A model generated the notes under the pieces. It made no database searches and was not told the DNA's origin. It saw only the letters and a list, made by a program, of their open reading frames with translations. DNA of 64,000 nt, taken from contig NZ_VTZW01000019.1 in assembly GCF_009728995.1 (NCBI RefSeq), positions 347,918-411,917 of the forward strand, in the 5' to 3' direction. A program made the position numbers and the translations under genes. Shown piece by piece: positions 25,651 to 35,960 of this stretch (position 1 is the first letter of the stretch; each line of letters starts with the position of its first letter). This stretch comes from Streptomonospora sp. PA3. GTDB lineage: Bacteria > Actinomycetota > Actinomycetes > Streptosporangiales > Streptosporangiaceae.

Positions 25651-25742
25651 TCGCATCGCAGCCCCATTGCCGCAACCGCTCTGGTGTCCGGCTTGTGGGG
25701 CGCGCACCGGCGACATCCCGTTGTAGGATGTGCACACCGCGT

Positions 25743-25771
25743 AGGGCGGCCGGGCGGGGCCCGGCCGCCCT
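25743..25771. terminator. 12-bp hairpin downstream of fabF
   Basis: AGGGCGGCCGGG and CCCGGCCGCCCT pair perfectly around CGGGG, 160 bases past fabF and before the EAL-CBS gene. Apart from this and the repeat copy, 25583-25915 shows no gene. Confidence 0.6.
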
Positions 25772-25915
25772 GCCGTATCCGGTCGGGCGCGTCCGCGCAG
25801 GTCACTGGACATGTCCGCCGGCGCGCGTGAACTCTGCGCCTCGCGCGGAGGAAGTCCGCTTGAATTCGGGTGCACGCCCGCTGACACGGCCTCCGGTATC
25901 CGCGAGGATTGCGTC

Positions 25916-27097
25916 GTGTCCCTCCAGTCTCCGGTGTCGAACGACGTGCCCCCCGCCCCCGACGGCCACGGGAGTGACGCCGGCGGCGCGTCCGGTGAAG
26001 CGCCCCTGTTCCGCCCCGTGGTCGACCTCGACTCCGGCGCGGTGCTCGCGGTGGACGCCGACATCCGCCCGGTCGGCGGCTGGTCGAGGGCCGAGTGGCC
26101 CGCCGACCCCGCGGTCGCGGCCGAGCGGCTGGCCCGGCTGGTCCGCAGCGCCGCCGCCCGCGAGTCCCTGCTGCCGCTCGTACTCCCCCTGCCCGCGCAG
26201 GCGGTGACCGGCGGCCCGGAGCTGTTCCAGACCTTCGAGGACACCCTGCGCCGCTGCGGGCGGCGCCCGCGCGACGTCACGGTCATGCTGGGCCACGACC
26301 TGCCGAGGGTGCCGCGCGAGCCGCTGGTGCGCGGGATCGCCCGGCTGCGGGAGCTGGGGTTCCGCTGCGGGCTGGGCACCGCCGCGGTCCCGCCGGACCT
26401 GGTCCTGGAGACGGGCCCGTTCCTCATGCGCATCGATCCGGGGATCGTGGCCGGCCTGCCCGGGGACCACCGCCTGGGTGCGCTGGTCGACGGCCTGGCC
26501 CGCATCGGGCACGGCAGCGGGGTCTATCCCGTGGCCGCCGGCGTCACCTCCGACGCCCAGGTGCACCGGCTGCGCGAGGCGGGCGTCCGATTGGCGCAGG
26601 GACCGCTGTTCGCCGACGATGAGTGGGTGCCGGGCGAGCGGGTCTCCGCGGCGCCCGCGGCGCCCGTCGAGACGGCGCTGGAGCGCCACGACTCCGGTCC
26701 GCCGGTCAGCGAGTTCATGCGCCCGCCCGTGGCCATGAACACCGACGCCACCGCGGAGGAGGTGCTGGACGCCTTCAGCGCCGACACCGCGCTGAACAGC
26801 GTCGTGCTGATCGACCACCGCGACCGCCCGGTGGCCGTCATCGACCGCGCGCGGTTCCTGCTGGCGGTGACGGGACCCTACGGCCACGCCCTGCACGCCA
26901 AGCGCCCGGCGAGCCGGCTGGCCGACACCCCGCGCACCGTGCCGCGCACCGTGGGGGCGATGGCGGCGCTGCGGGCGGCCGGCGGCGAGCGCGACCGGGT
27001 CTACGACGACCTGGTCACCGTCAACGAGTTCGGCCAGTGCACGGGGATCGTGCACGTCGGCGACCTCATCCAGAGCCTGGCCCGCGAGACCGCCTGA
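25916..27097 (+). CDS. Degenerate EAL domain + CBS pair protein
   Basis: A 393-aa protein. Residues about 25-245 align with an EAL (c-di-GMP phosphodiesterase) domain, recognised from PLFRPVVDLDSGAVLAVDA, FLMRIDPGIV, VYPVAAGV and GVRLAQGPLF. The catalytic residues are lost: the EAL tripeptide is replaced by VDA-type sequence, and the DDFG loop by LGTAAVP. Residues about 265-393 form two CBS repeats (VSEFMRPPVAMNTDATAEEVLDAF; CTGIVHVGDLIQSL), which bind adenine nucleotides in other proteins. It is therefore more likely a sensor or scaffold than an enzyme. GTG at 25916 is preceded by GAGGA at seven bases; an earlier start at 25811 lacks support. Confidence 0.78.
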   Translation: MSLQSPVSNDVPPAPDGHGSDAGGASGEAPLFRPVVDLDSGAVLAVDADIRPVGGWSRAEWPADPAVAAERLARLVRSAAARESLLPLVLPLPAQAVTGGPELFQTFEDTLRRCGRRPRDVTVMLGHDLPRVPREPLVRGIARLRELGFRCGLGTAAVPPDLVLETGPFLMRIDPGIVAGLPGDHRLGALVDGLARIGHGSGVYPVAAGVTSDAQVHRLREAGVRLAQGPLFADDEWVPGERVSAAPAAPVETALERHDSGPPVSEFMRPPVAMNTDATAEEVLDAFSADTALNSVVLIDHRDRPVAVIDRARFLLAVTGPYGHALHAKRPASRLADTPRTVPRTVGAMAALRAAGGERDRVYDDLVTVNEFGQCTGIVHVGDLIQSLARETA

Positions 27098-27146
27098 GGT
27101 CGGCGGCGGTGGCGCACGGCGCTGGGGCGGATGCCGGCCGCGCCGG

Positions 27147-28061
27147 CTAACGCCGCTCGCGGTCGCGCGCCCCGTCCAGGCGGCTGCTGTCGCGTCCCGC
27201 GCCGGTGCTCCCGTTGGGCGACGCGGCGTCCTCGGCGGCTTCGCCGCCGTGCCGGTCCGGCCGCAGTTCGGTGAGCTGGGGCCGCTTGGGGAGGCGGCCG
27301 TCGCCCGAGGAGCGCCCCAGGGCGCGCCGGCTCAGCCACGGCACCAGGTGCCGCCGCGCCCAGCGCCAGTTCTCCCGGCGCCGCAGGATGCGCGGCAGCC
27401 GCTCGGGCGGGGTCTCCCAGGGCCGCGCCCAGATTTCGCGCGGCCCCATGGGCGCGCCGAGCATGTCGGCGATCCGGGCGGCCACGATGCGGTGGCCGGC
27501 GGCGTTGAAGTGCAGCCGGTCCACGCTCCATGCGCGCGGGTCGTTCAGCGCGCCCATGGACCACAGGTCGACGATGTCGCTGGCGGTGCGCTCGGCGATG
27601 GCGCGCAGATGCATGCTGAAGACCGCGATGCGGCCGCGGTAGACGCGCAGGACGGGGATCCACCCGGTGTCGTGGCCGGAGAGGATCACCACGCGGATGC
27701 CGGCGTCGCGCAGCCGCCGGATCCCGGTCTCGAACTCGGCGGCGAGGTCGTCGAGGTCGGTGTTGGGGCGCAGGACGTCGTTGCCGCCGGCGTGCACGGT
27801 GACCAGATCCGGCCCGAATCCCAGGGTCTGCTCCAGCTGCTCGCCGAAGATGTGCCGCATGCGGCGGCCGCGCACGGCCAGGTTGGCGTAGCGGAAACCG
27901 GGCACGGAGGCGCTGAAGTGCTCGGCGAGGCGGTCGGCGAAGCCGCGGTACTCGCCCTCGGGCGTGAGGTCGTCGAGCCCCTCGGTCAGGCTGTCGCCGA
28001 TGGCCACGTAGGAGCGGAAGGCCGTGGGCCGCTGCGCCTGATCGCCCTCGGGGGGATTCAT
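27147..28061 (-). CDS. SGNH/GDSL-family hydrolase
   Basis: A cytoplasmic esterase-type protein of about 304 aa. Block I is VAIGDSLTEGLDD (nucleophile Ser), block III VHAGGNDVLRP, and block V DRLHFNAAGHRI (Asp-x-x-His), giving a complete SGNH triad. No signal peptide is seen. The 60-residue C-terminal tail is Arg-rich and low complexity. The start is uncertain: ATG 28061, GTG 28076 and TTG 28085 are all in frame with no clear ribosome binding site. It converges with the EAL-CBS gene. Substrate unknown. Confidence 0.85.
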   Translation of the reverse strand: MNPPEGDQAQRPTAFRSYVAIGDSLTEGLDDLTPEGEYRGFADRLAEHFSASVPGFRYANLAVRGRRMRHIFGEQLEQTLGFGPDLVTVHAGGNDVLRPNTDLDDLAAEFETGIRRLRDAGIRVVILSGHDTGWIPVLRVYRGRIAVFSMHLRAIAERTASDIVDLWSMGALNDPRAWSVDRLHFNAAGHRIVAARIADMLGAPMGPREIWARPWETPPERLPRILRRRENWRWARRHLVPWLSRRALGRSSGDGRLPKRPQLTELRPDRHGGEAAEDAASPNGSTGAGRDSSRLDGARDRERR

Positions 28062-28337
28062 GTCCAGGTCAGTCACATCAACCAATCATGCAGCTCGGCC
28101 GCGGGCACCGGCGCCAGGGCCCACGGCGACGCGCGGGGAGCTCGACATTTGAATTCGCCCCTCACGACACACAGACGAGGATGTGTCAACAGGGAGAGGC
28201 GAGGGTAGGGCCTGCCCGACAAGCATACCTCCGGCTACCACCGACACGCCTGTGCCAGGGGCCGGCATCCGCGGTCTTCTGCCCGGGGCCGGCCGGAGGG
28301 TTCCGACCGCAACAACGCAAGGAGCCGTTGCACCCGC

Positions 28338-28775
28338 ATGAGCAACAGCGACGCCACCCCGGAGAACAGCGAGTCCGGCGGCCAGGCCGCGGCCTTTCCC
28401 GTCAACGACGTCGAGCACGCGCTGCAGGATGCGCTGGCCCAGTCCGGCACGGAGTCCCCTGACCCCGCCCCTGTCAGCGCGTTCATCTCCGCGCTGCGCG
28501 AGGGGCAGGTGTGGGTGCCGCTGCCTCAGGGCTCGGGCACCCAGGACGACGGCTCGGTCGCACTGCCCACCCTGGAGCTGGAGGGGTCGCCGTTCATTCC
28601 GGCCTTCACCTCCGAGGAGCAGCTGGGCCTGCGCAGCGCGGAGCTGCCCTACACCGTCCTGGCCACGCGGGACCTCGCCGAGGCGATGCCCGAGGGCGTG
28701 GGCCTGGCCCTGAACCCGGGCAACCCCGCCAGCGTCCCGATCTACCCGGACACCATCGCCGTCCTGGCCCAGTGA
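28338..28775 (+). CDS. SseB N-terminal-domain protein
   Basis: A 145-aa protein matching the SseB-type domain: FISALREGQVWVPLPQ, then LELEGSPFIPAFTSEEQL, and the conserved end GLALNPGNPASVPIYPDTI. Such proteins are common in actinobacteria and some occur near type VII secretion or translation genes, but no function is established. AAGGAG lies about 12 bases before the ATG. Divergent from the SGNH gene; 276 bases lie between their starts. Confidence 0.85.
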   Translation: MSNSDATPENSESGGQAAAFPVNDVEHALQDALAQSGTESPDPAPVSAFISALREGQVWVPLPQGSGTQDDGSVALPTLELEGSPFIPAFTSEEQLGLRSAELPYTVLATRDLAEAMPEGVGLALNPGNPASVPIYPDTIAVLAQ

Positions 28776-29207
28776 GCGGACCGATCGCCGGCGGTCGGCC
28801 CGCGGCCGCCGGCGTTCGCCGTGCCAGGGGAAACGGGCGCGGTGGGCCGGATGCGCGGGGCGACCGGAACACCGTCCCCGAGTTCGTGATCTAGGCCACA
28901 TTCCTGCTTGTTTCGCCTGGTCGGCGCCTGGTGCCCGGGCCGGGGCGCCGCCGCGGGACCGGGAGCCCGCGTGAGCACCGCGGGGCGTCCGCCGGGTTCG
29001 CCCCGGCACTATCCAACCGCGGTACTCGCACGTACGATCACCCGAGGGTGCGCCGCTTCGGCCCGCCGGCGACCGGCTTTTCCGCGTCGGCCGGGCATCC
29101 GGCCCCGGCCGAGTGGACGTACTGTTGTGCAGGAACGAATCGCCCGCGGGGGTTGGCTTCGCCGCCGCCCGCCGGGCCGGACGCGCGGAGGTCGAGGTCT
29201 GCAGCAG
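28776..29207. other. Intergenic region
   Basis: About 430 bases between the SseB-domain gene and the 709-aa unknown. The downstream frame stays open to 28908, but that extension is low-complexity and has no ribosome binding site. TACGAT at 29033-29038 could be a -10 element, though no matching -35 was found. Confidence 0.35.
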
Positions 29208-31337
29208 ATGAACGCCGTCTCCCCGACCTGCCTCACCGACCTCGTTCCCGCCCTGCGGTGGAGCGATCCGGCGATGGTGGGCCCGGTCCTGTGGCACGCC
29301 CGTCTGGTCGAGGGCTGGTGGAGTTCGATGCCGCTGCCCCGTGTCGTGGACATCGCCGGAGCCACGTGGCTGTCGTACTCCCTGGCCCGGTTGGCCGCCG
29401 AGCAGTGGGGCCACCTGCAGCTGGGCGAGTTCCTGCCGTCGCTGCGCGCGGTCGAGACGGACCTCGACGACGTCGCCGAGCCGGTACGGGGGGCGCTGCT
29501 GGCCACCGCGGGCAGCTGGGAGCGGCTGGTCTCGGCGAGCCCGGCCGCCATCGGGGCCTGGGGCCTGCCCGAGAGCTGCGGTCCCCTGGACCTCATCAGC
29601 ACCGCCACCTGGCGTGCGATCCAGCCGTTCACCCAGGAGCAGGGGCGCGCCGCGGCCCCCTCCCCCGCGCTGATGGTCGAGGCCGTGCGCACGCTGGCGA
29701 ACTGGCTGCCCCAGTCGGCGCCCGACCACGTGCGCAGCGCCCTGTCCTACCTCACCGCCGCCACCGGCGCCGGCGGCGCCGCGGCCGAGGCCGAGGAGCA
29801 GCCGCCGCCCAGCGCCGCCACCCGGGCCATCCGCACCCTGCGGGCGCTGCGCGCGCAGCGCGACGAGGAGAGCCGCTCGGGCGCGACTCCGGCGGAGGAG
29901 CAGGAGGCGGCGGCGCCGTCCGAGTCCGGCGAGGCCGAGGGCGGCCGCCGCTTCGGGCGCCGCTCGCTGCTGGGCCCCGACCGCACGCTGCGCCGCCCGG
30001 CGTTCGGCCCGCCCAAGGGGCACGGCGCCGAGCAGGCGGCGCCCGCCCCCGAGCTGGGCCGCCACCCCCTGGTCGACCTGCTGGAGGACTTCTTCCGCAA
30101 CTGGACCGACGTGGAGCGCACCGTCGCCGCCGAGCGGCTGTTCGCCTCCGACCCCGTCAGCATCCGGCTGCTGGCCGACCAGCTCGGCGTCGAACTGCGC
30201 GAGATCCGCAACTCCCAGCGCACCGTGGAGGAGCGGCTGCTGCAGTGGCTCGGCTCGCCCGGCGGAGCCCCGCTGACCAAGCACATGCGCGAGCTCTCCG
30301 ACCACCTGGGCGCGGCGGCGACCGTCGACCACCTCATCACCGCCCACCCCGACCACCCGGTGGACGTGCCGGCGCTGGGCACGCCGCTGTGGCGGGTGGT
30401 CATCACGCTGTTCACCGACCGCCGGCTGCACAACGGGTGGCTGGTGGCCGACGACCCGCACCGGATGCGCTGGCAGACCCGCGAGATGCTGGGGGACGCG
30501 CCCAGCACCTCCGACGCCGCCATCCGGCTGTCGCGCATCGGGATCCGCCAGCAGGCCGTGCGCGCGTGGCTGCTGAGCACCCCGGGGGTCACCATCCGCG
30601 AGGGCCACGTGCTGGTCGACCCCTCCATCCCCGTGGAGAACGCGCCGCCCGGACCGGGCTACGGCACGCCGCCCGACCCCGGCCCCGAGGCCGAGGGGAC
30701 CACCACCGCCAACGGGCTGCCGATCCGGCGGCGCCCCGGCGCCGAGGCGCCGCACCAGGAGCGGCCCGAGCAGCCCGCGCCTGAGGCGCCGCAGCCGCCG
30801 CAGGTGGCCGACTCGGCGCGCTGCTTCCGCGCGCCCGACGGCCGCTGGTGGCACCGCGTCGACGTCACCGCCGACCACCTCAACGGAGCGCCGGTCACCG
30901 TACCCCCGGGCTATGCCACGCACCTGGGGCTGCAGCCCGGCCGCCTGCTGTGCCTGACGGCGCCGGGAGCCGACCTGCTCGTGCTGGTCTGGCGGGACCA
31001 GCCCGCGTTCGACTCGCTGCGCCCGCTGCTGCGCCGCCTCTCGGCGCAACCGGGCGACCGGGTGTTCATCACCGTCAACGGCGACCGCCTGGACGCGCGC
31101 CGCCTGCCCGCCGCCGACCTGAGCTCGCACAGTCCCACCAGCCGCGCGCTGCACCTGATCGGCTACACCGCGCCCGCCCCCACCGAGGAGGCCCTCAAGA
31201 TCATCGCGCGGCGCATCAGCGAGGACGGCTCCGACACCCGCGCCGCCGAGCCCCAGTCCCTCGTCGAGGCCCTGACCGAACGCGGCGACACCGACATCGC
31301 CGGCGAACTCCGCCCGGGGCTGCTGCCGACGCACTGA
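29208..31337 (+). CDS. Large hypothetical protein with a sigma region 4-like helical segment
   Basis: A 709-aa protein. The N-terminal 200 residues are helical and hydrophobic-patterned (PRVVDIAGATWLSYSLARLA, WGHLQLGEFLPSL). A disordered Glu/Ala-rich segment follows (about residues 200-270). The middle part, WTDVERTVAAERLFASDPVSIRLLADQLGV then REIRNSQRTVEERLLQWL, is laid out like a sigma-70 region 4 helix-turn-helix. After a Pro-rich linker the C-terminal 180 residues form another domain (RWWHRVDVTADHLNGAPVTVPPGYATHLGL). ATG at 29208 has GAGG upstream. I recognise no characterised family; a DNA-binding or sensory role is only a suggestion. Confidence 0.75.
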   Translation: MNAVSPTCLTDLVPALRWSDPAMVGPVLWHARLVEGWWSSMPLPRVVDIAGATWLSYSLARLAAEQWGHLQLGEFLPSLRAVETDLDDVAEPVRGALLATAGSWERLVSASPAAIGAWGLPESCGPLDLISTATWRAIQPFTQEQGRAAAPSPALMVEAVRTLANWLPQSAPDHVRSALSYLTAATGAGGAAAEAEEQPPPSAATRAIRTLRALRAQRDEESRSGATPAEEQEAAAPSESGEAEGGRRFGRRSLLGPDRTLRRPAFGPPKGHGAEQAAPAPELGRHPLVDLLEDFFRNWTDVERTVAAERLFASDPVSIRLLADQLGVELREIRNSQRTVEERLLQWLGSPGGAPLTKHMRELSDHLGAAATVDHLITAHPDHPVDVPALGTPLWRVVITLFTDRRLHNGWLVADDPHRMRWQTREMLGDAPSTSDAAIRLSRIGIRQQAVRAWLLSTPGVTIREGHVLVDPSIPVENAPPGPGYGTPPDPGPEAEGTTTANGLPIRRRPGAEAPHQERPEQPAPEAPQPPQVADSARCFRAPDGRWWHRVDVTADHLNGAPVTVPPGYATHLGLQPGRLLCLTAPGADLLVLVWRDQPAFDSLRPLLRRLSAQPGDRVFITVNGDRLDARRLPAADLSSHSPTSRALHLIGYTAPAPTEEALKIIARRISEDGSDTRAAEPQSLVEALTERGDTDIAGELRPGLLPTH

Positions 31338-31494
31338 GGCCCGCCCCACCGCCCGGGAGCACCGCCCGGCCGCTCGCCGCGTACGCCGGCCACCACCCGG
31401 CCAAACCGCCGCCCCCGATGGCCCGCTGCGCCATGGCGTGCGGACGCCGAGGAGGCATGGACACGGGCGCGGGGCAGCTCCCCCTGACATGACC

Positions 31495-31527
31495 GAGCCC
31501 CTCGCAGCCGGGGGCTGGGAGGGGCTC
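31495..31527. terminator. Terminator of the suf operon
   Basis: GAGCCCCTCGCAGCC and GGCTGGGAGGGGCTC pair over 15 positions with one mismatch around GGG, 26 bases beyond the sufT stop. It lies between convergent transcripts and may act both ways. Confidence 0.65.
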
Positions 31528-31552
31528 GGGCCGGGGCGCTCGACTCGCCGGC

Positions 31553-31906
31553 TCAGACGTTGAAGCCGAGCATGCGCAGCTGGTCGCGGCCGTCTTCGGT
31601 GATCTTGTCCGGGCCCCACGGGGGCATCCAGACCCAGTTGATCTTGACTTCGCGTTCGAACTCGTCCAGCGCGGTGCTCGCCTGGTCCTCGATGACGTCG
31701 GTCAGGGGGCAGGCGGCGCTGGTGAGCGTCATGTCCAGGGTGATGACGTCCCCGTCGACGTTGACCCCGTAGAGCAGGCCGAGGTCGACGACGTTGACGC
31801 CCAGCTCGGGGTCGATGACGTCCTTCAGCGCTTCGCTGATCTCCTCGACCAGCGCCTCGTCGCCGGCGGGCTCCGGCGCGGTGGCGGTGGAGTCCTGTTC
31901 GGTCAT
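31553..31906 (-). CDS. sufT: SufT, DUF59/MIP18-family Fe-S assembly factor
   Basis: A 117-aa protein of the DUF59 (PaaD/MIP18) group: EALKDVIDPELGVNVVDLGLLYGV, TLTSAACPLTDVI with the conserved Cys, and WVWMPPWGPDKITEDGRDQL. It assists maturation of Fe-S proteins with the Suf machinery. The ATG overlaps the sufU stop (ATGA), so it is translationally coupled; a longer frame upstream lies inside sufU and is not used. Last gene of the operon. Confidence 0.93.
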   Translation of the reverse strand: MTEQDSTATAPEPAGDEALVEEISEALKDVIDPELGVNVVDLGLLYGVNVDGDVITLDMTLTSAACPLTDVIEDQASTALDEFEREVKINWVWMPPWGPDKITEDGRDQLRMLGFNV

Positions 31907-32388
31907 GAGGCGCCCTCCTTCTCCGTTTCCAGGGACTGGGCGGTCGCGTCCTTCCACGCCATCCAGGCGAGCAGGGCGCACTTGATACGGGCAGGGTATT
32001 TCGACACGCCCGCGAAGGCCACCGCGTCCTCCAGCACGTCCTCGTCGGGTTCGGCCTGGCCCTTGGAGTGCATGAGCTCGGTGAACTCGTCGAGCATGCG
32101 CATGCCCTCGTCGACGCTGCGCCCGATCAGCAGGTCGGTGAGCACCGAGGCGCTGGCCTGGCTGATCGAGCAGCCCATGCTGTCGTAGGAGACGTCGCTG
32201 ACGGTGGCCTCGCCGTCGAGGGGGCCGCCTTCGGCGGCCGGCGTGAGCCGCACGCGCAGGGTGACCTCATCACCGCAGGTGGGGTTGATGTGGTGGGCCT
32301 CGCCGTCGTGCGGCTCCCGCAGCCCCTTGTTGTGGGGGTTGCGGTAGTGGTCCAGGATGATCTCCTGATACATGGAGTCGAGCTGCAT
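31903..32388 (-). CDS. sufU: SufU, zinc-dependent sulfur transfer protein
   Basis: A 161-aa protein with the three conserved Cys of SufU: NPTCGDEV, SMGCSISQASASVLTD and IKCALLAWMAW, plus the Asp before the first Cys region that completes a zinc site. SufU accepts persulfide sulfur from SufS in Gram-positive bacteria. It starts MQLDSMYQEIILDHYRNP, the usual N-terminus. It lies 17 bases after sufS. Confidence 0.94.
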   Translation of the reverse strand: MQLDSMYQEIILDHYRNPHNKGLREPHDGEAHHINPTCGDEVTLRVRLTPAAEGGPLDGEATVSDVSYDSMGCSISQASASVLTDLLIGRSVDEGMRMLDEFTELMHSKGQAEPDEDVLEDAVAFAGVSKYPARIKCALLAWMAWKDATAQSLETEKEGAS

Positions 32389-32405
32389 AGCGACCTGCTG
32401 CCCTC

Positions 32406-34456
<2,051 letters not shown>

Positions 34457-34463
34457 ATGCGAT

Positions 34464-34796
34464 TCAGCCTTTTGAACTCTGGGTGTCCAGCGAGACGAGG
34501 ACGTCGTCGCCGTCGATCTGCACTGCGTAGGTGGCGACCGGTTGGGTCGCCGGCGGGTTGATCGGCTTGCCCGAGCCGAGGTCGAAGCAGGAGCCGTGCA
34601 GCCAGCACTCGATGGTCCCCTCTTCGACCTCGCCCTCGGACAGGTTCACCTCGGCGTGGGAGCAGATGTCGCTGATGGCGTAGATCTCGCCCTCACTGCG
34701 CACCACCGCCACCGGCGTACCGCCGACCTCCACGCCCAGCGCGCCCTCGTCGGGGACGTCGCTCAGCGAACACACGCGGGTGTATCCGTCACTCAT
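34464..34796 (-). CDS. Rieske [2Fe-2S] ferredoxin in the suf operon
   Basis: A 110-aa soluble Rieske protein. The cluster ligands are in SDICSHAEVNL (Cys-x-His) and ECWLHGSCFDL (Cys-x-x-His). Such a gene lies between sufD and sufC in many actinobacteria and is sometimes labelled as a non-heme dioxygenase ferredoxin subunit; here it is better read as an electron-transfer or cluster-trafficking partner of Suf. It overlaps the end of sufD by 8 bases. Confidence 0.92.
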   Translation of the reverse strand: MSDGYTRVCSLSDVPDEGALGVEVGGTPVAVVRSEGEIYAISDICSHAEVNLSEGEVEEGTIECWLHGSCFDLGSGKPINPPATQPVATYAVQIDGDDVLVSLDTQSSKG

Positions 34797-35958
34797 GGAG
34801 AGCCAGCTTCTCCTCTACCTCGTCCATGATGCGGTCGCGCAGCTCGGGCACCTCGATGCGGCCGATGAGGTCCTGGAAGAACCCGCGGATGACCAGGCGC
34901 CGGGCCTCGGCCGGCGGGATGCCGCGCGACTGCAGGTAGAACAGGTGGATGTCGTCGAGGCGGCCGCTGGCGCTGGCGTGGCCGGCGCCCTCGACCTCTC
35001 CGGTGAAGATCTCCAGGTTGGGCACGGAGTCGACCCGGGTGCCGTCGGTCAGCACCAGGTTGCGGTTGTGCTCGTAGGAGTCGGTGCCGGAGGTGCCCTC
35101 GCCGATGATGACGTCGCCGATCCACACCGCGTGGGCGTCCTCGCCGCTGAGCGCGCCCTTGTACTCGACGCGACTGCGGGTGTTGGACTCGTTGTGGTCG
35201 ATCAGCGAGCGGTGCTCGTGGTGCTGGGCCGCACCGGTGAAGTACAGGCCGTGCAGCTCGGCGTCGCCGCCGGTGCCCTTGTAGCGGACGCTGGGCGACA
35301 GGCGCACCAGGTCGCCGCCGAGGGTGACCACGAAGCTGCGGAACCGGGCGTCGCGGCCGACCGTGGCGTACTGGTGGGAGACCTGGACGGCGTCGGAGTC
35401 CCAGTCCTGCAGGCTGATCACCGTCAGCGAGGCGCCGTCCTCGACCACGAACTCGACGTTGTCGGCGTAGACGGCCGAGCCGGCGTACTCCAGCACCACG
35501 GTGGCCGACGAGTGGGGCTCGGCGCGCACCAGGATGTGGCCGAACGCGTCGCCCTGCTCGGTGCCGGTGACCTTCACGAAGACGGTCTCGGACAGCTCGG
35601 TGTCCTTGGGCACGGTCACCACGGTGGCCGGGTTGAAGTCGGTGAAGCTCTCCCAGGCCAGGGCGCTCACGCGGTCGTTGGGCAGGAAGGAGGCGCCCAG
35701 CCGGGAGTCCTCGCGTCCGACGCGCTCGACGACGGCCTGCTCAGGGCCCGAGACCTCGACGGTGACGGTGCCGTCGGCGATCTCGCGGCCCTGGTGCAGG
35801 CCGCGCAGCCGGCGCAGCGGCGTGAAGCGCCATTCCTCCTCGCGCCCGTTGGGCACGGGGAAGTTCGCGGACTCGAACGACCCGTGCACGTCCAAGCGCG
35901 AGATGGGGACGTCTCCGCCGTGGGAGTGCTCCCGGATTCCGAGATTGGGACTGGCCAT
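34789..35958 (-). CDS. sufD: SufD scaffold subunit
   Basis: A 389-aa beta-helix protein. It contains VPNGREEEWRFTPLRRLRG near the N-terminus and the C-terminal SufBD core (HHEHRSLIDHNESNTRS, YKGALSGEDAHAVWIGDV, GAGHASASGRLDDIHLFYLQSRGI). The conserved GHASASG-type His is present. With SufB and SufC it builds nascent Fe-S clusters. It starts two bases after the sufB stop. Confidence 0.96.
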   Translation of the reverse strand: MASPNLGIREHSHGGDVPISRLDVHGSFESANFPVPNGREEEWRFTPLRRLRGLHQGREIADGTVTVEVSGPEQAVVERVGREDSRLGASFLPNDRVSALAWESFTDFNPATVVTVPKDTELSETVFVKVTGTEQGDAFGHILVRAEPHSSATVVLEYAGSAVYADNVEFVVEDGASLTVISLQDWDSDAVQVSHQYATVGRDARFRSFVVTLGGDLVRLSPSVRYKGTGGDAELHGLYFTGAAQHHEHRSLIDHNESNTRSRVEYKGALSGEDAHAVWIGDVIIGEGTSGTDSYEHNRNLVLTDGTRVDSVPNLEIFTGEVEGAGHASASGRLDDIHLFYLQSRGIPPAEARRLVIRGFFQDLIGRIEVPELRDRIMDEVEEKLALHE

Positions 35959-35960
35959 GC

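Noticed and set aside
28086..31619. A 1177-codon minus-strand open frame opposite the SseB-domain and 709-aa genes
   Set aside because: Arg/Gly/Ala/Gln-rich low complexity, no ribosome binding site and no motif; codon-position GC supports the plus-strand genes.
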